Source: Dipetalonema caudispina (Eukaryota > Nematoda > Chromadorea > Rhabditida > Onchocercidae). From it: DNA of 64,000 nt. Under the pieces are notes generated by a model. The model had not been told where the DNA came from and did not search any database. It saw only the letters and a list, made by a program, of their open reading frames with translations. Positions 38,952 through 52,840 of the stretch are shown here, one piece after another (position 1 is the first letter of the stretch; each line of letters opens with the position of its first letter). The stretch covers positions 474,798 to 538,797 of the forward strand of contig JABVXV010000014.1 in the NCBI GenBank assembly GCA_013365325.1, read 5' to 3'. A program made the translations under genes and the position numbers.

Positions 38952-39141
38952 GAATTACGCTACGTCTGAAATACAATTTTCACGTGATTTTTAAAATTCA
39001 TATGAACAATGTTAATCAGTGTCCACCATTCCCATACAAATTACCAACAACATAATTAATCCATGTTAGCTAATTAACTATCACGTCTCAAATTTTAAAC
39101 TGACAACAAAAAAAATTCATTGAGAACGAATGCAATGTATC

Positions 39142-39162
39142 ATATCCCGTTTCCCGGGATAT
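39142..39162. repeat. Perfect 8-bp inverted repeat, 5-base loop
   Basis: ATATCCCG, then TTTCC, then CGGGATAT. It is an unusually GC-rich palindromic element within an AT-rich divergent promoter region. Confidence 0.85.
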
Positions 39163-39424
39163 CCTTTCTCCTATCATATCAATCATATCAGTGAACTATT
39201 TCACGGTTGGTCGATCTATATATATAATTCATTTATCCATTGGAAATGGTGTCATGCGGTGTTTGTTTACCTGAAAAATTGATTTAGCATAGAGGATACA
39301 TTCCATGTTTACTAATTAATCATTAACATTTGATATCTCTTTCTGATATTACTCTCTTCTAAACAACAAATCATTTAGTATAACTTTTGTATTCATCCTA
39401 ATTCGATCACTTATCTTTTTATTT

Positions 39425-39795
39425 ATTTATTTGTTTATTTATTTATTTATTTTTTTGAAAAAGATTATCAAATTGTGATATTTTTTTTTTTTGAAAGAAA
39501 TTATCAAATTGTGATATTATTGATTTATCTATTTTTTTAAAAGAAATTATCAAATTGTGATATTATTGATTTATTTATTTTTTAAAAGAAATTATCAAAT
39601 TGTGATATTATTGATTTATTTATTTTTTAAAAGAAATTATCAAATTGTGATATTATTGATTTATTTATTTTTTTAAAAGAAATTATCAAATTGTGATATT
39701 ATTGATTTATTTATTTTTTTAAAAGAAATTATCAAATTGTGATATTATTGATTTATTTATTTTTTTAAAAGAAATTATCAAATTGTGAATTTAAT
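39425..39795. repeat. Minisatellite, 8 copies of a 45-46 bp unit
   Basis: The core AAATTATCAAATTGTGATAT recurs with AATTGTGAT starting at 39471, 39507, 39553, 39598, 39643, 39689, 39735 and 39781. Spacing is 45 or 46 bases except for the shorter first interval. Units differ mainly in the length of the T run and in one TCT/TTT change. Confidence 0.95.
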
Positions 39796-40021
39796 AGGAT
39801 TTTTAATATCATATACTTTTCTTTGCTAAGAAAAGAGATTTCTTTTTTCAACTATTATTTATCAATTAAGCGATAGATTATATAGTTGTGATATGTGCAT
39901 GAATTTCATGATACATAGGTATATGTTTACCTCATTATTATTAAATTGTGATAATTATATTCTAATGGATTTTAATAGGAATTTCTAATGTTATAAGAAA
40001 TGTCATTAAACGGATTTATGT

Positions 40022-40038
40022 TTTTTTTTTTTTTTTAG
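40022..40038 (+). promoter_or_regulatory. Probable spliced-leader acceptor of the CYRI gene
   Basis: A run of at least 15 T ending in AG, six bases before the ATG. It supports the start call by trans-splicing but would equally serve as a cis acceptor. Confidence 0.5.
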
Positions 40039-40044
40039 CATGAC

Positions 40045-42164
40045 ATGAGAAGTGGATCTTCATGTGCAGAAGTTGTTCGTTCGGTGCTATTGGCTAGTTG
40101 TGATGGTTCAAGAACCAATTTACCTGATATCAATGTCTTCCTGGATTTTGAGCATGCTGTACCGTCGGAATCTGAATTGCAGATCTGCACTTTAGCTGAA
40201 AAGGTATGATAAGATTGATATGATACATGCACTTCTAGATATGTTGAGAAAGCAATTATCGATACTTTTATGATGTTATTAGTGTAATTTGTTAATGATT
40301 CTTCCATCTCTTTTTCAGGCTCATTTTGGTTTATCTACTGTATTGTTGACAGGGGAGCTACATTTGAAATTCATTTTAGCTTCAGAATTAGTGCCAGCTT
40401 GAGTTAACTGGTTTTGTATTAATTAAATGCCAGAATTCCAGATCCTAGAACAGGCAAACATATTGCTGGAGGACGTAAAACATTACTCAGTTGGAGCTTC
40501 AGTCGAAATTCGAATCGCCATACAGCAACCCAACAATAAAGATGCTCAACGGGGAGCACTGGATATCTTAAGCAAGTTGGTTATGCAGATTAGGGCCTAC
40601 TATGAATTATCACAACGTATTGAACAGATTATACCACTGCTACTGTGGGATCTTTGTTCAGGTATGCTTTTTTTTTTGTACGATACGAAAAACAATTTCG
40701 CATGACTTTTCTGTGAATGATAATGTAATTATGGGGACAATCAGAACTTCTGTATTTGTTGAGTGCATCAGAATTAAGAACAGTAAACTGGATGAGGAAC
40801 GAAAATTCTAAAAATCGTTGTATAAATAGCCTGGACAGTTTCCCATTTTCATGGGATTAGGGGGTTGTATTTATAACTTGATGATTCTGTCGTTAACACA
40901 CTGATATCAGTATCATTTGTAAGTGATCATTACTGAGATGAGCTTATGATCATGTCAATCAAATGTAATCTGTACCTGATAAGTGGTCACTTTCAGCATT
41001 TCATAAAATCGAAGATACCTAATTAGTGCAAATGGAATTCATGCCGTCAAAAATTGCAGGTCCATTGCCACCGGCAGAACAGTTAGACACACTACAGGCA
41101 ACTTGTCGACAGTTCGCTCGCCTTATTGACTTTGCACTTTCATTCGATGCGGTAAAAATGTGTACCCCGGCACTGCAAAACGATTTCAGTTTTTATCGTC
41201 GAGCAATGTCACGAGAGGTTTGTTATATGCTTGTAACGTAATATTCATCTTTTGATTCCTTAGTATTAACAGCTTACAGCATAAGCAGCCTTCGTTTCTC
41301 CAAAGATTGCTACCGAGATCAGCTAATTCTGTGTTTCATTTTCAGAGTGATGGAAACTTTGCCATACCTTTGGAACTAGCCAATACCATATCATTATTCT
41401 TGGCTTGTCCAACTCCAATGCTCTCTGCACTTATCACAGCTACAACTAATTTTGTTGCTACAAATGGTGACCTTCCCGTCACTAATACTACAGATACGTT
41501 AGCCACCGTTGTGCAGGTAAACGAAAGAATCGAATTTCAGAAGGTTGTTGTATGAATTTGTTAATTATTAAACAGCTATCTTTTCAAGGTCTGTCGATTT
41601 ATGGTGGAAAAAGAAGAGAATTGGGAACGGCTCTCAGACCAAAATTGTTCTTTCACAATGAGGGTTATGGTTGGCGCGATTATACTATATGATCATATTG
41701 ATAGTACGGGAGCTTTTTGCAAAGAATCACCCATTGATATACGATCGGTCGTGGAACTAATCAAGACACAGTCCAGGAATGAAGAGGTGCATATTTTTTC
41801 ATTTACCAAGGAAACATTAGCTGCGAATTTGAAATCATCGTTGATTTCATACGCCATGAAAATACTGTTTATGTAATCCACTTTCTAAATTGATATGTAC
41901 ATTTATTTTGCTCTTTCGAGAGAAATAATTCTCTACGAAGAATGAATGAGGTAATATTACTATTTTTTTTATATAAGACGAACATGCTTCTGATATAAGG
42001 AAACCCTACAATCTCAGTTCATTGGATTCATTGATAAATCTTAAATCCTTCACTTATTCTGGTACGAATTTCAGGCAGAATCGTTGTTAAGCGCTCTACG
42101 ATATACGACAAAACATCTTGGTGATGGAAGCACGCCAAAATCAGTTCGTACATTATTTCCCTAA
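40045..42164 (+). CDS. CYRI/FAM49 RAC1-interacting protein
   Basis: Family of RAC1-binding proteins (CYRI-A/B) that restrain the Scar/WAVE complex and actin protrusion. Exons are 40045-40203, 40442-40661, 41060-41217, 41346-41516, 41589-41786 and 42075-42164; phases close to 331 aa (human CYRI-B 324). Conserved blocks are VFLDFEHAVPSE, ASVEIRIAIQQP, LQNDFSFYRRAMSRE, TPMLSALITATTNFV, CSFTMRVMVGAIILYDH and ALRYTTKHLGDGSTPK. The adjacent arginines in FYRR correspond to the RAC1-contact pair reported for human CYRI-B. The start follows a T16-AG acceptor by six bases, suggesting trans-splicing. The proposed N-terminus lacks the usual MG myristoylation start, so either the lipid is absent or an upstream exon was missed. 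Confidence 0.9.
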
Positions 42165-43654
42165 TAGATTTACCAAAACGAAAACTGTGTATTTCAGATG
42201 TATAGGTGAATTTTTTGCGCGTGAAATGTCGCGGGTATTTTTTGGAAAGGTACGCTGTATACACCCAACATTTTAACTGTATCCTTTGTTCAGTTGAAGT
42301 CCTTTTAACTTTGGTTAAGTGCCGGTACTTGTGCTTTCATTCATTGGTGCATGGTTATTCGATTCATCTATGCAGAATTATCGTAAGCACTCTAATCAGG
42401 GAGTGGAAAAATGTGAGGTGTAGGAAGGATGGATCTATATTATAGTCATTTATATCGCTGTTGTCTTTCTTTCTTGCTTTCATAGTTTAATCAAGCATTT
42501 TTCGTTCTCGTGTAGGTCAGTGCATTTATACTTATTGTCTGTGCTCGTGGTGTTCAACCTGCACCAGTCAGGTTTTCGTTCTCCTACCTATGTATGTATA
42601 GTATACTGCCTTGTCTATATCCTATACTTGCTTACTTTATCAACGTATATCTTCTTAATGTAGATTTTCACTGTGCTTTTTATAGAAACACTGCAGATAT
42701 GTAGAAGACTTCTGCAATAGTATGAATCTAATAGTAAGGAAGGACAAAACCTATCAGGAACTGTGGTAGTAGGATTGAGTTTTTGAAGTTCATTTGAAAA
42801 ATAGTCAAAATGTTTTCAAAAATTGAGGATATTGTCATTCTTCCCATAGCTAATTGCTTTTCCTGCTGAGCGGCTTGACTTCTTACAATACCCAAGCAAA
42901 TGCAGTTCGTCAGTACATGATAAAGCTACATTAAGGGCGTCGCAATACACTTAACAATTCATATTACCTTTGCTAAATTGTCCACATTAAATAAAGTGAT
43001 CCAGGAATATCTTCAGTGGGCCACAGAATGGTCTACTCTAAGTCCTCAACGTTATTCAGATTGAGTTTCGGATTTTTTTTCTCTTTTTTTTTGATAAGAG
43101 TTTCTACCAGAATGGTCCTTCATCAGTTGGGGTTTAGTGCTGCTTGAAAACAAATTCAGTCATAGAACATCAAGTCGGTCTTTCCTGAAGTTTGTTTTCT
43201 TCACTGTTCATGCTGTGAAACAATCTACATAAAAAAGAACAATTTATGTAGATTTTGAATATAGAACAAAGCGATAATTTTCATTTAAAATTTTAATAGT
43301 GTTTAGTAATATAGTCACTTGTATTACTTGCCTTACTCAAACATTATCAGTTTAGTCAATAAGTTTCCCAAGCTAGGAGACTTCCCAGAAATTTAGTTTG
43401 CAAAATATGACATTCAAGATGTGTAGTACAAGAATACAGTCTGTATGTAAATCGCATAGATAGATGGAAACACTACATATATGCGCGGAAGGACCGAACA
43501 AAAGAGGGAAGTAACGGTGATGGTGGCATGTGCATTGTTTGCGACGTTATCATAATCATTACGGATAAATGACTAACAAATTAGAAATTGATATAACATG
43601 ATCGAGAAATATTCTGCCAACAAACAATCAAAGTTTGAAAAATGAATGATCGGG
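42165..43654. other. Intergenic between convergent CYRI and cdc-42
   Basis: About 1.5 kb holding both 3' UTRs. No coding exon, RNA gene or repeat stands out. Confidence 0.5.
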
Positions 43655-45546
<1,892 letters not shown>

Positions 45547-45548
45547 TT

Positions 45549-45554
45549 ACCTGA

Positions 45555-45582
<28 letters not shown>
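45549..45582 (-). promoter_or_regulatory. Poly-pyrimidine tract and AG acceptor before cdc-42
   Basis: On the minus strand a run of about 28 T is followed by CAG and then GTAAAAG-ATG. This is a strong acceptor placed as expected for spliced-leader addition. Confidence 0.55.
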
Positions 45583-45585
<3 letters not shown>

Positions 45586-47029
45586 TCGTTCGATTAAAGT
45601 TATGATAAATTTCTATATGAAAAGATATATAATTTTTGAAATAACATAATATATTTTTATCAAATTCACAAATATTTACATTTATTAATTTTCTATTCTT
45701 TTTTTTCAAAAAAATAATATTATAATTTAATTCTTTTTATGAAAAGAAAAGAAAAAAGAAAAAAAGAAAATATGAAACACTTCAAGAAGAATTAAACAAT
45801 TCCTTCTATCATTAAAGTTAACCATATGAGAAATTTAACGGTTATGTGTCAAATTGCGAATTAGTTTAATATTGCAAATAAAATGATTGTTTACATCGAT
45901 TGAAATTAAAGATATTGAGAGGATTTGTAAAATTGGTATTATTTTTTGATAAAATTAAATTCACTTATTCATCTAATTGAATTCTTTCTTAAATGAAAAT
46001 TTTTTTAATAAAAAATTTTATTTTTTTTTTTTCATAAAAATTTCCTCTTTCTCATTCGTATATTTTAATAATTCATCACTTATCTTATTTCATTGCTTTA
46101 TTTCAATTAAAATATTTATGCGATAATATGTTAATTGAGAATATAATCTAATTTTCTTCTTAGATATCTAAAATATTTCAGTTTTACTAATATCAATTAT
46201 TATTGATATTATCGATGGTATACATGTATTGGATATATAAATTAAACGAATACTACCATTCATTTCATTCATTTCTTTGGATATTATTTTAAAAAATTTT
46301 TTTAATTTCAAAAAAAAAAAAAAGAAAACAACAAAATGCAATTCATTTAAATTAAAAATATTACATCGTCATCTCTTTTTCTCTCTATTTCTCTCTCCCT
46401 CTCTCTCTCTCTTTTGCTATCTCTGTGTCATAACTATTACATTTATGTGTGGTAATGTATTGTTTGATATCTTTTATTCTTAGTACAAAATTAGCATTAA
46501 TGAGGAAAGGGTAATTGAAATTTAATTCTTTTGAAATAAAACTATAAATTGTTATGTTAGTATGAAGTTATCATCTTCTAAGGATGTTTCATTTTTATTA
46601 ATTATTTAATTAATTATTACTATTTGTCAGATAAATTGAGAATTGAGCATAAATCAATAGTTTATTAGCATGGAAATGAATAATAAAAAATATGCTTACA
46701 CAATTTCTCAATGTATTTCGTTGAAAAAAATTTAGAAAGGAAGAGAGTTTTTGCTTTATTATTTTTAATATATAAATGGATGTCGGATCAATATGATAAT
46801 TATCACATTGAAATCACTTTGGAAATTTTACTCTGATACCTCAGAGTTGCTATTTTCTAATCGTAAGCAAAAACTTTCTCCTAATTATCAATTTTATAGA
46901 AAGGAAGAATTAATACAATGTGATAGATTATACGAAATGCTAAGAGTACAGTAATTCATTTAGAAATGAAATGAATAAATTTTAAATTGAATTCTTAAAT
47001 TTATTGAATAAGTAAAATAGATGTTTCAA
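45583..47029. other. AT-rich spacer between oig-4-like 3' end and cdc-42 5' end
   Basis: About 1.4 kb of extremely AT-rich sequence with many A and T homopolymers and a CT-rich stretch near 46370-46415. It is the probable cdc-42 promoter. No exon was found. Confidence 0.5.
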
Positions 47030-47788
47030 TTAATAAGTATATTCAGCTTTAAAATTTTTAGCCATAACACCATGTTCATTATTAGCAACACATGCATAAA
47101 TCCCTTGATCACCCATTGTTGCAGGATCGATCTCCAATTTACTCCACAACATATCTTCATTGAGTAACTTCTCATAGTGCTATAATTTTCGCTTTTTTTT
47201 TAAAAAAAAAAAAACAATTCAATCATTCTAGAAACTATTATAAATGGAAAATTTTTAATTATTAGCATATTTCTTGAAAAAAAAAATGATTGAATTTCTA
47301 TTCAGATTAAAGAGTTCTTTTTTTTTTTGACTCAAAATACTTATCTAATATATGATAAATTGAAAAAGTACGAATTATTAGTAAAATAATAGCATAAGGA
47401 ATTAATTTTAAACAGAATTTGAAGAACTTAAATGTTTACTATCTTATCATTTCTTTCATTATTTTTGCATTATTAATTAAATGATAAAATACTTACATGT
47501 GTATTCCTTTTTGGATGTATTTCAGCTCCTTCCTTATACCATTTAATAGTTGGACGTGGTGTACCTTTAGCTTTACAAATTAATACTAACTTATAACCTA
47601 ACCGGAATGTTTGACTGAAATGTGATCCGGTAACGATATGAGCACTCTGAAATTCAATTATATTTAAATTTATACATTTTGAATAACAAATAAGTAATGA
47701 GCTATTGCATTACTTTGTTATTTTCTTGCCAATATTATCATTAATTTACTCGAATATCAAATATTATCCTTAAAATGTTGAAATTTAA

Positions 47789-47836
<48 letters not shown>

Positions 47837-48446
47837 CTTATAAATGTTATTTCCTTAATTTAATCATATTTCTGCTTTAATTTTTATTGATATCTAATGA
47901 AGTAATACGTATATTACCGATATTGTGAAGTTTAATTGAATTAATTACGATTATTTCTAATTACAAAGAGTAAACAATGAAATTTGAAATGCTATACTCT
48001 TCACATGTTGCACTATTTTCATCATATCTTTTAAAAAATTGAAGCAGTTAAAATAAGAAAATAATATGTGAAATATTTATAAATGAATTAGATTTGAACA
48101 ATTTGTTTAGTGATTGTTGTAATTCTTCAAAGAATAATGTTGAAAATTCCAAATAACTATATTGGATAATTTATAATTTCTTAATTATTTTCCTTATTTT
48201 ATTTAAAATATATTATTTTTTTTTTTTACGTAAACTTACTTTATTATCAACTAATTGTGTATGCACCAATGAGAATTCGGCAACTTGTGCAAATTGCATA
48301 TTACTTTTACTCTTACTTTTACCAGCTCGACGACCACCTCGTGCTTCCAATATTTCAACAAATGTTAGAAGTAGTATTAATAGCAGAATAATGGTTTTAT
48401 TGAAAAAAGCAAATTGCATGGCACGAATGCATATTACGCCATCCAT
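47030..48446 (-). CDS. Secreted single-immunoglobulin-domain protein, OIG-4-like
   Basis: Likely ortholog of nematode OIG-4, a muscle-secreted one-Ig-domain protein described as stabilising acetylcholine-receptor/LEV complexes at neuromuscular junctions (family knowledge, not shown here). Exons are 48240-48446, 47497-47646 and 47030-47179; 168 aa with phases closed. A hydrophobic signal peptide (TIILLLILLLTF) ends before a basic mature start (RGGRRAGKSKSKS). One I-set Ig domain follows: SQTFRLGYKLVLICKAKG (first Cys), RPTIKWYKEG (core Trp), then DPATMGDQGIYACVANNEHG (DxGxYxC, second Cys), ending KAEYTY. The second Met (48419) would give a more typical signal peptide than the first (48446). 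The 5' end faces a plus-strand zinc-finger gene. Confidence 0.85.
47792..47830. repeat. (TA)n microsatellite in an intron
   Basis: About 19 uninterrupted TA units in the first intron of the OIG-4-like gene. Confidence 0.9.
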
Positions 48447-51207
48447 ATTGCATTATGTGCATCCAGCTTTTCGACGTTTTTTCACCAGGTATTTTTTTTT
48501 ATTTATTTACCGTTTAGATATTTCCACAAATCCTATAAAAAAAAAAAAAAAAAAAAAAATTCTTCATGTAAAATTTAGATAATTCTGATAATTTTCACTT
48601 AGAAAATACACTAACTAAAAATTCAAGATGTATTATTTGAAATTTTTTTTAGGGAAATTTAAAACTTTAATAGAATAAATTCAAAAAAGTTTTTATTAAA
48701 AATCTCATATCTTATTATAAATGAAAAGAATAACAGTTAGTGCAAAATTATATTGCTTTTTTTTTCGATTAAATATTAGCATATTTCGGATCGATCATAC
48801 ATCTTATTAATTAAAGATTATCGAAGAGAGGAAAAGAACAGAATATAACAATAAATATTTTCGTTTCTAAAAAAAAAAATTAAATGAACAGACAAGAAGG
48901 AATGGGGCGGTATAGGACATGATGATTAGCGCCATATGATGATGAGAAGATATGCGGTAAAATCGATTGATTTTGCCGTTATGTTTCTCACATCTTTTCA
49001 ATATATCTTTCGTTCATCTGTTTACAACAAATAGCACGACAAGATAAATGAAAGTTTTAGTATATAGCCGGAAGAAATTTAATAGCTAATAGTCATTTCT
49101 TAAAATGATGCAAATATAACATCTTATTTCAAGCATTCATTATACGAAATTTAAAATTTTTTCCAACCAATCATTAACATACATAATTAGATCATTTATC
49201 TTTTGCAAATTTTTTTTTTTTTTTCATTTCATCAATTATATTTTAAAATTGAAATTCTTAAAATTCTTATATCATTAATTTAGAAAACTATTAATTTGAA
49301 TTAAGAAATTTTTTTTCGTTTCTTTTTTCAGAAGGAAAATTAGACGATATTTGCGCAAGAAAAAAATCAATTTAGCAAAGAAAATTCGTAATCGTTTATT
49401 ATATTATAATATTTTACCTCGTTCACCTCCATTCTTTTGCTCAAAATGTGGCTTTGCAACTATTGCATTAAAACGAATTGAACAACATGTATGTATGAAG
49501 AAGAATAGTTCAGTAAATGATCTTGAACGAGGTAAGAAAGATGAACATTTTTAGAAATTATTATATCTTCACTTCAATCTTTATTATTTGTTTATTAGGG
49601 ATAATAATGTAGAAAATATTTTAGTATTTAAATTTATCAACTTATCTGTACAATATCAATATGTTTTAGATGCTTCTTTTTAGAGGCATTTATTTCTACG
49701 ACATGTTGTAATAAAAAGTATATAGTGGGATTTTATCTGATGATATAGATGTATATTAGTATGTAAGATGAATTGAAAAATTATTTGAGATATTTTAGAA
49801 ATAAAAGTGGCGCAAATGGGTGTACGCAGTAGATGTAAGGATGCAATGGCAGTGTTGGAACGGATACCAAATCCACAATCAATTCGACTACCAAAGTTTC
49901 GTATCCTTGAAAGTGAGCCCTCAAAAGAGGTATATGAAATGATTTCTATGAGGTAAGTTCAAGGTTCGTCTTTTCGTTCTATAATCTTAGCAGAAAGTTT
50001 ACAAATTATTTCTATATAATATAGATACTCATATATGTCTATGATATCCATTGAAACATCATAGCCTTTACATCTACCTGGACTTCATCTAAGCCTCAAC
50101 AATAGTTATGGTTATTCTCTAATCAGGAATGGCTGTGATTGAGAATTTCAAGTTAAGCAATTTCTTACACTACCTTATCCCGGATTAATTAAGGAATAGA
50201 TTTAAGGAGATAATTCAATACGTATTTTAAGCGTTGTGTTAAATGATTGAGAAGTCGCAATAAGCTATATTATCATATTCCTGATTTCAACGAAATGATA
50301 AATTCAAAGTGTGAGATATTTGTAAACTGCTCCCTATTCTTAACAATTAAGAATCTCGTTAACTCTATTTGTAAATGAGGGTTCAATTCCAATTAAACAT
50401 TTTCTGCCTGACACTTCTCAAATTAGAATAGATTTCAGCATTTCATCTCATGATTTAGTACCAAAGGTCATGAGTCCGGTAGCATGTTGCTCAAATGATG
50501 AGGAAGTGCGGAAACATCCACAAGATAATTCATCCAGCAAGCAGGCTGTAAAAACAGATCTTCAATGTACAGAATCCGAAATGGTCTTTCATTACAATAG
50601 TATTAACGATGAATGTATGAAATATGACAACTCTCCGACAGATTCATTTAGACCGGTTTCTGCTAAGGTACGCCAAAACGAGAATGTTAAGAATCTTCAT
50701 GGTTGCAAAGAATGAGATTTGATAGGATTGAAGACCCAGGATCAAGCTGAATGTTACTATGTATTCATTTCCTCACCATCAGCTCATGCAGTGAATCATT
50801 TTTTGATTAATGACAATGAGTAGTGGCAGCAGATAGAAATAATTATTATGTAATGTACAAACGAGATTAGTAGCCACAATGTGATTATGGACTATCGGAG
50901 CTTCAATGTTTCCAACTGATCCTTGATTTTCAATAATTTTTACTTTTAATTTCCAAAATCACAACAATTTAATCATGTAAGAAAATTTAACTATCACTAT
51001 TTTAAAATCAGTAATGAGAAAGATAGTTTACAGGCTTCTGTAGACTGTACGATATCGGTAGAGCAGAAAATGGATCGTCGAATTAGCAAATGCTATGCTA
51101 AACAAATGTTCAACTTGCGTTGCACAGCATGTGGGATAGAATCTGATAAATTTAGAACATTGGGAGATTTTCACGAGCACATCATGAAGTGTGGAAAGTA
51201 CCCGTAG
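48391..51207 (+). CDS. Unrecognised protein with two degenerate zinc-finger-like motifs
   Basis: Exons are 48391-48488 (start possibly 48418 or 48427), 49332-49531, 49799-49952, 50439-50667 and 51034-51207; about 284 aa with continuous phase. The N-terminus is highly basic (RRFFTRRKIRRYLRKKK), suggesting nucleic-acid binding or nuclear/organellar targeting. A first finger reads FFCSKCGFATIALKRIEQH (C-x2-C with H and a later C). The centre is polar and low-complexity. A C-terminal finger reads LRCTACGIESDKFRTLGDFH followed by EHIMKC. These resemble C2H2/C2HC fingers with shifted second pairs. No specific family is recognised. Exon 1 overlaps the antisense 5' end of the OIG-4-like gene, so the first exon is the least certain part. 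Confidence 0.6.
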
Positions 51208-51594
51208 ATGATGTTGATAATGGCCCACCACACAAAGTAATTTCTCGTAGCTTTTTGTACCGTTTTATTATGTTTTTGCTTTTTAATGTCGTCATTACAC
51301 TCTTATGATTGCTAACAGTTGGGTAGCCCAAGATGTGCCAAATACAAACAATTTCCATTGTCATTTATAAGCACATTGTGGATGATTCATGATTCAAAGA
51401 GTTAATGATTATTGTTCTTACATAACCCCCAATGGAGAAACTTCTAGATTTCAAATTCATCAGTCATCCTCCACTTTAAAAGTTCTAAATTTAGTATAGG
51501 TCAAAAACGACTGGGAAAGAATCTGAAGTTTATCGTATCAAATAGCTTTTCCTAGATGTGCTATCAAAAATGTCTAGTACAACGGCAATCAACA
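51208..51594. other. Short intergenic between convergent zinc-finger gene and MRPL17
   Basis: Under 400 bases shared by two 3' UTRs. No other feature was seen. Confidence 0.5.
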
Positions 51595-52840
51595 CTATTT
51601 CCCCGAGATAATATCTGCATGTTGCGTTTGTAAATTTGACATCTGTCGATAAATTGCATTTTTCAAAAGTACGTTGAGCAAATTGTGAGAATAATCCACT
51701 TCTTGCATGATTATAGGTGGATAAGGATTACCTGAAAAAAGACGCTTCATATACTAAAGATTTACAGGGATGCAATATCTGAAAGACTCTAATTCCGATC
51801 ACATCTCCGTCTCGCATATAATTAATGTTAGCTCATAAGCGGAAAGCTTATAAACCTAAAAAAACCTACTTCACTAATAAAAATTGGGAAATGTAATGAA
51901 ACAAATACCGTTTAATTCGATGACTCCCCAATGGTAATGACCTTCGCTAGGATCGTCTTGGATATAATATAGCGATGTAAATGGACCTGAGAGATATTCT
52001 TTATTACTTTTTCACATGAATATATGTCTGCTGCCCTTTCTTTTTCCCACATCTTAAAATTCATCGGAAGTGAGAAAGTTTCTCGATCACTAATAATTCA
52101 AAAAAGGGAAGACTAGTTTCATTCGGTCTGAGACCCGTAAAGTACTCTAAATTCTAGTGACTTCCCATATTTATCTTTGAAATGTACATCACAAAATTTA
52201 ATCGAAACAAAAGACATCAAACAAAACCTTCTTTTTCCCGAAACCGAGGGACATAAACTTCGAAAAACTTCTCGCGTATATCTCCATCCATTATCCACCA
52301 ATCCACCATTTCTTTGGTATAAGGATCTTCAGGACCGCGAAATATCCCAAACTGGAGAAGCTATAAAATATTTAGGTTAATTTCATCACATAATAGGTAG
52401 CAAACTTAAATTCCGAATAAATACTTGGAAAACAGTGAACTTCAATAAATCACTAACTCTTTCTGCGTAAGGACGAAGCTCCACTGCACGGTGAAATCGA
52501 AATTCTGCCCGCTCTTCACGAAATAAAGTACTGCACATCCGCCGCAAGATCTGTAATAATACAAGTGAGTAACTCAGTAGACTGAAATTTCATTATAAAA
52601 AAAGCAATAAAGTATGTGGGAGCTGTTTCTATGTAGCAGTGCGTCTTGATGTTAACTTTAGTTGCATTAATTAAAACTTTGAGAAAGCTATCTAAGGGAA
52701 CTGGAAGACAAAAGAAGAGTCTTTTAGTGAGGAACACTTACCTCGAGACGAGCTCGTTGAAAATCCAATCGCGGTGATTTCAAACGTTGAGGAATGTGTC
52801 CAATTTTCACTGCTTTTGGTATTCGCGGTAACCAAGTCAT
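51595..52840 (-). CDS. mrpl-17: Mitochondrial large-subunit ribosomal protein bL17m
   Basis: Nuclear-encoded protein of the mitochondrial 39S subunit. Exons are 52742-52840, 52458-52550, 52228-52360, 51909-51986 and 51595-51731; phases close to 179 aa. Bacterial-type L17 features are visible: ILRRMCSTLFREERAEF, VELRPYAERLLQFG, then a VYVPRFRE segment matching the family's L.PRY, and HYHWGVIELNGNPYPP. The N-terminus (PKAVKIGHIPQRLK) is short and bas​ic with no long acidic stretch, compatible with mitochondrial import. The start is the only Met preceding the conserved region. Confidence 0.9.

Larger units (their letters stand above)
38952..40044. promoter_or_regulatory. Divergent intergenic region smc-6 / CYRI with minisatellite
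   Basis: About 1.1 kb between two divergent start codons, so it must carry both promoters unless 5' exons lie elsewhere. It contains an 8-bp perfect hairpin (39142-39162) and an eight-copy 45-46 bp minisatellite. Confidence 0.5.

Noticed and set aside
50270..50400. tRNA-like GGTTCAATTCC near 50384
   Set aside because: No matching acceptor stem, D arm or anticodon arm could be built around it, and it lies in an intron of the zinc-finger gene.
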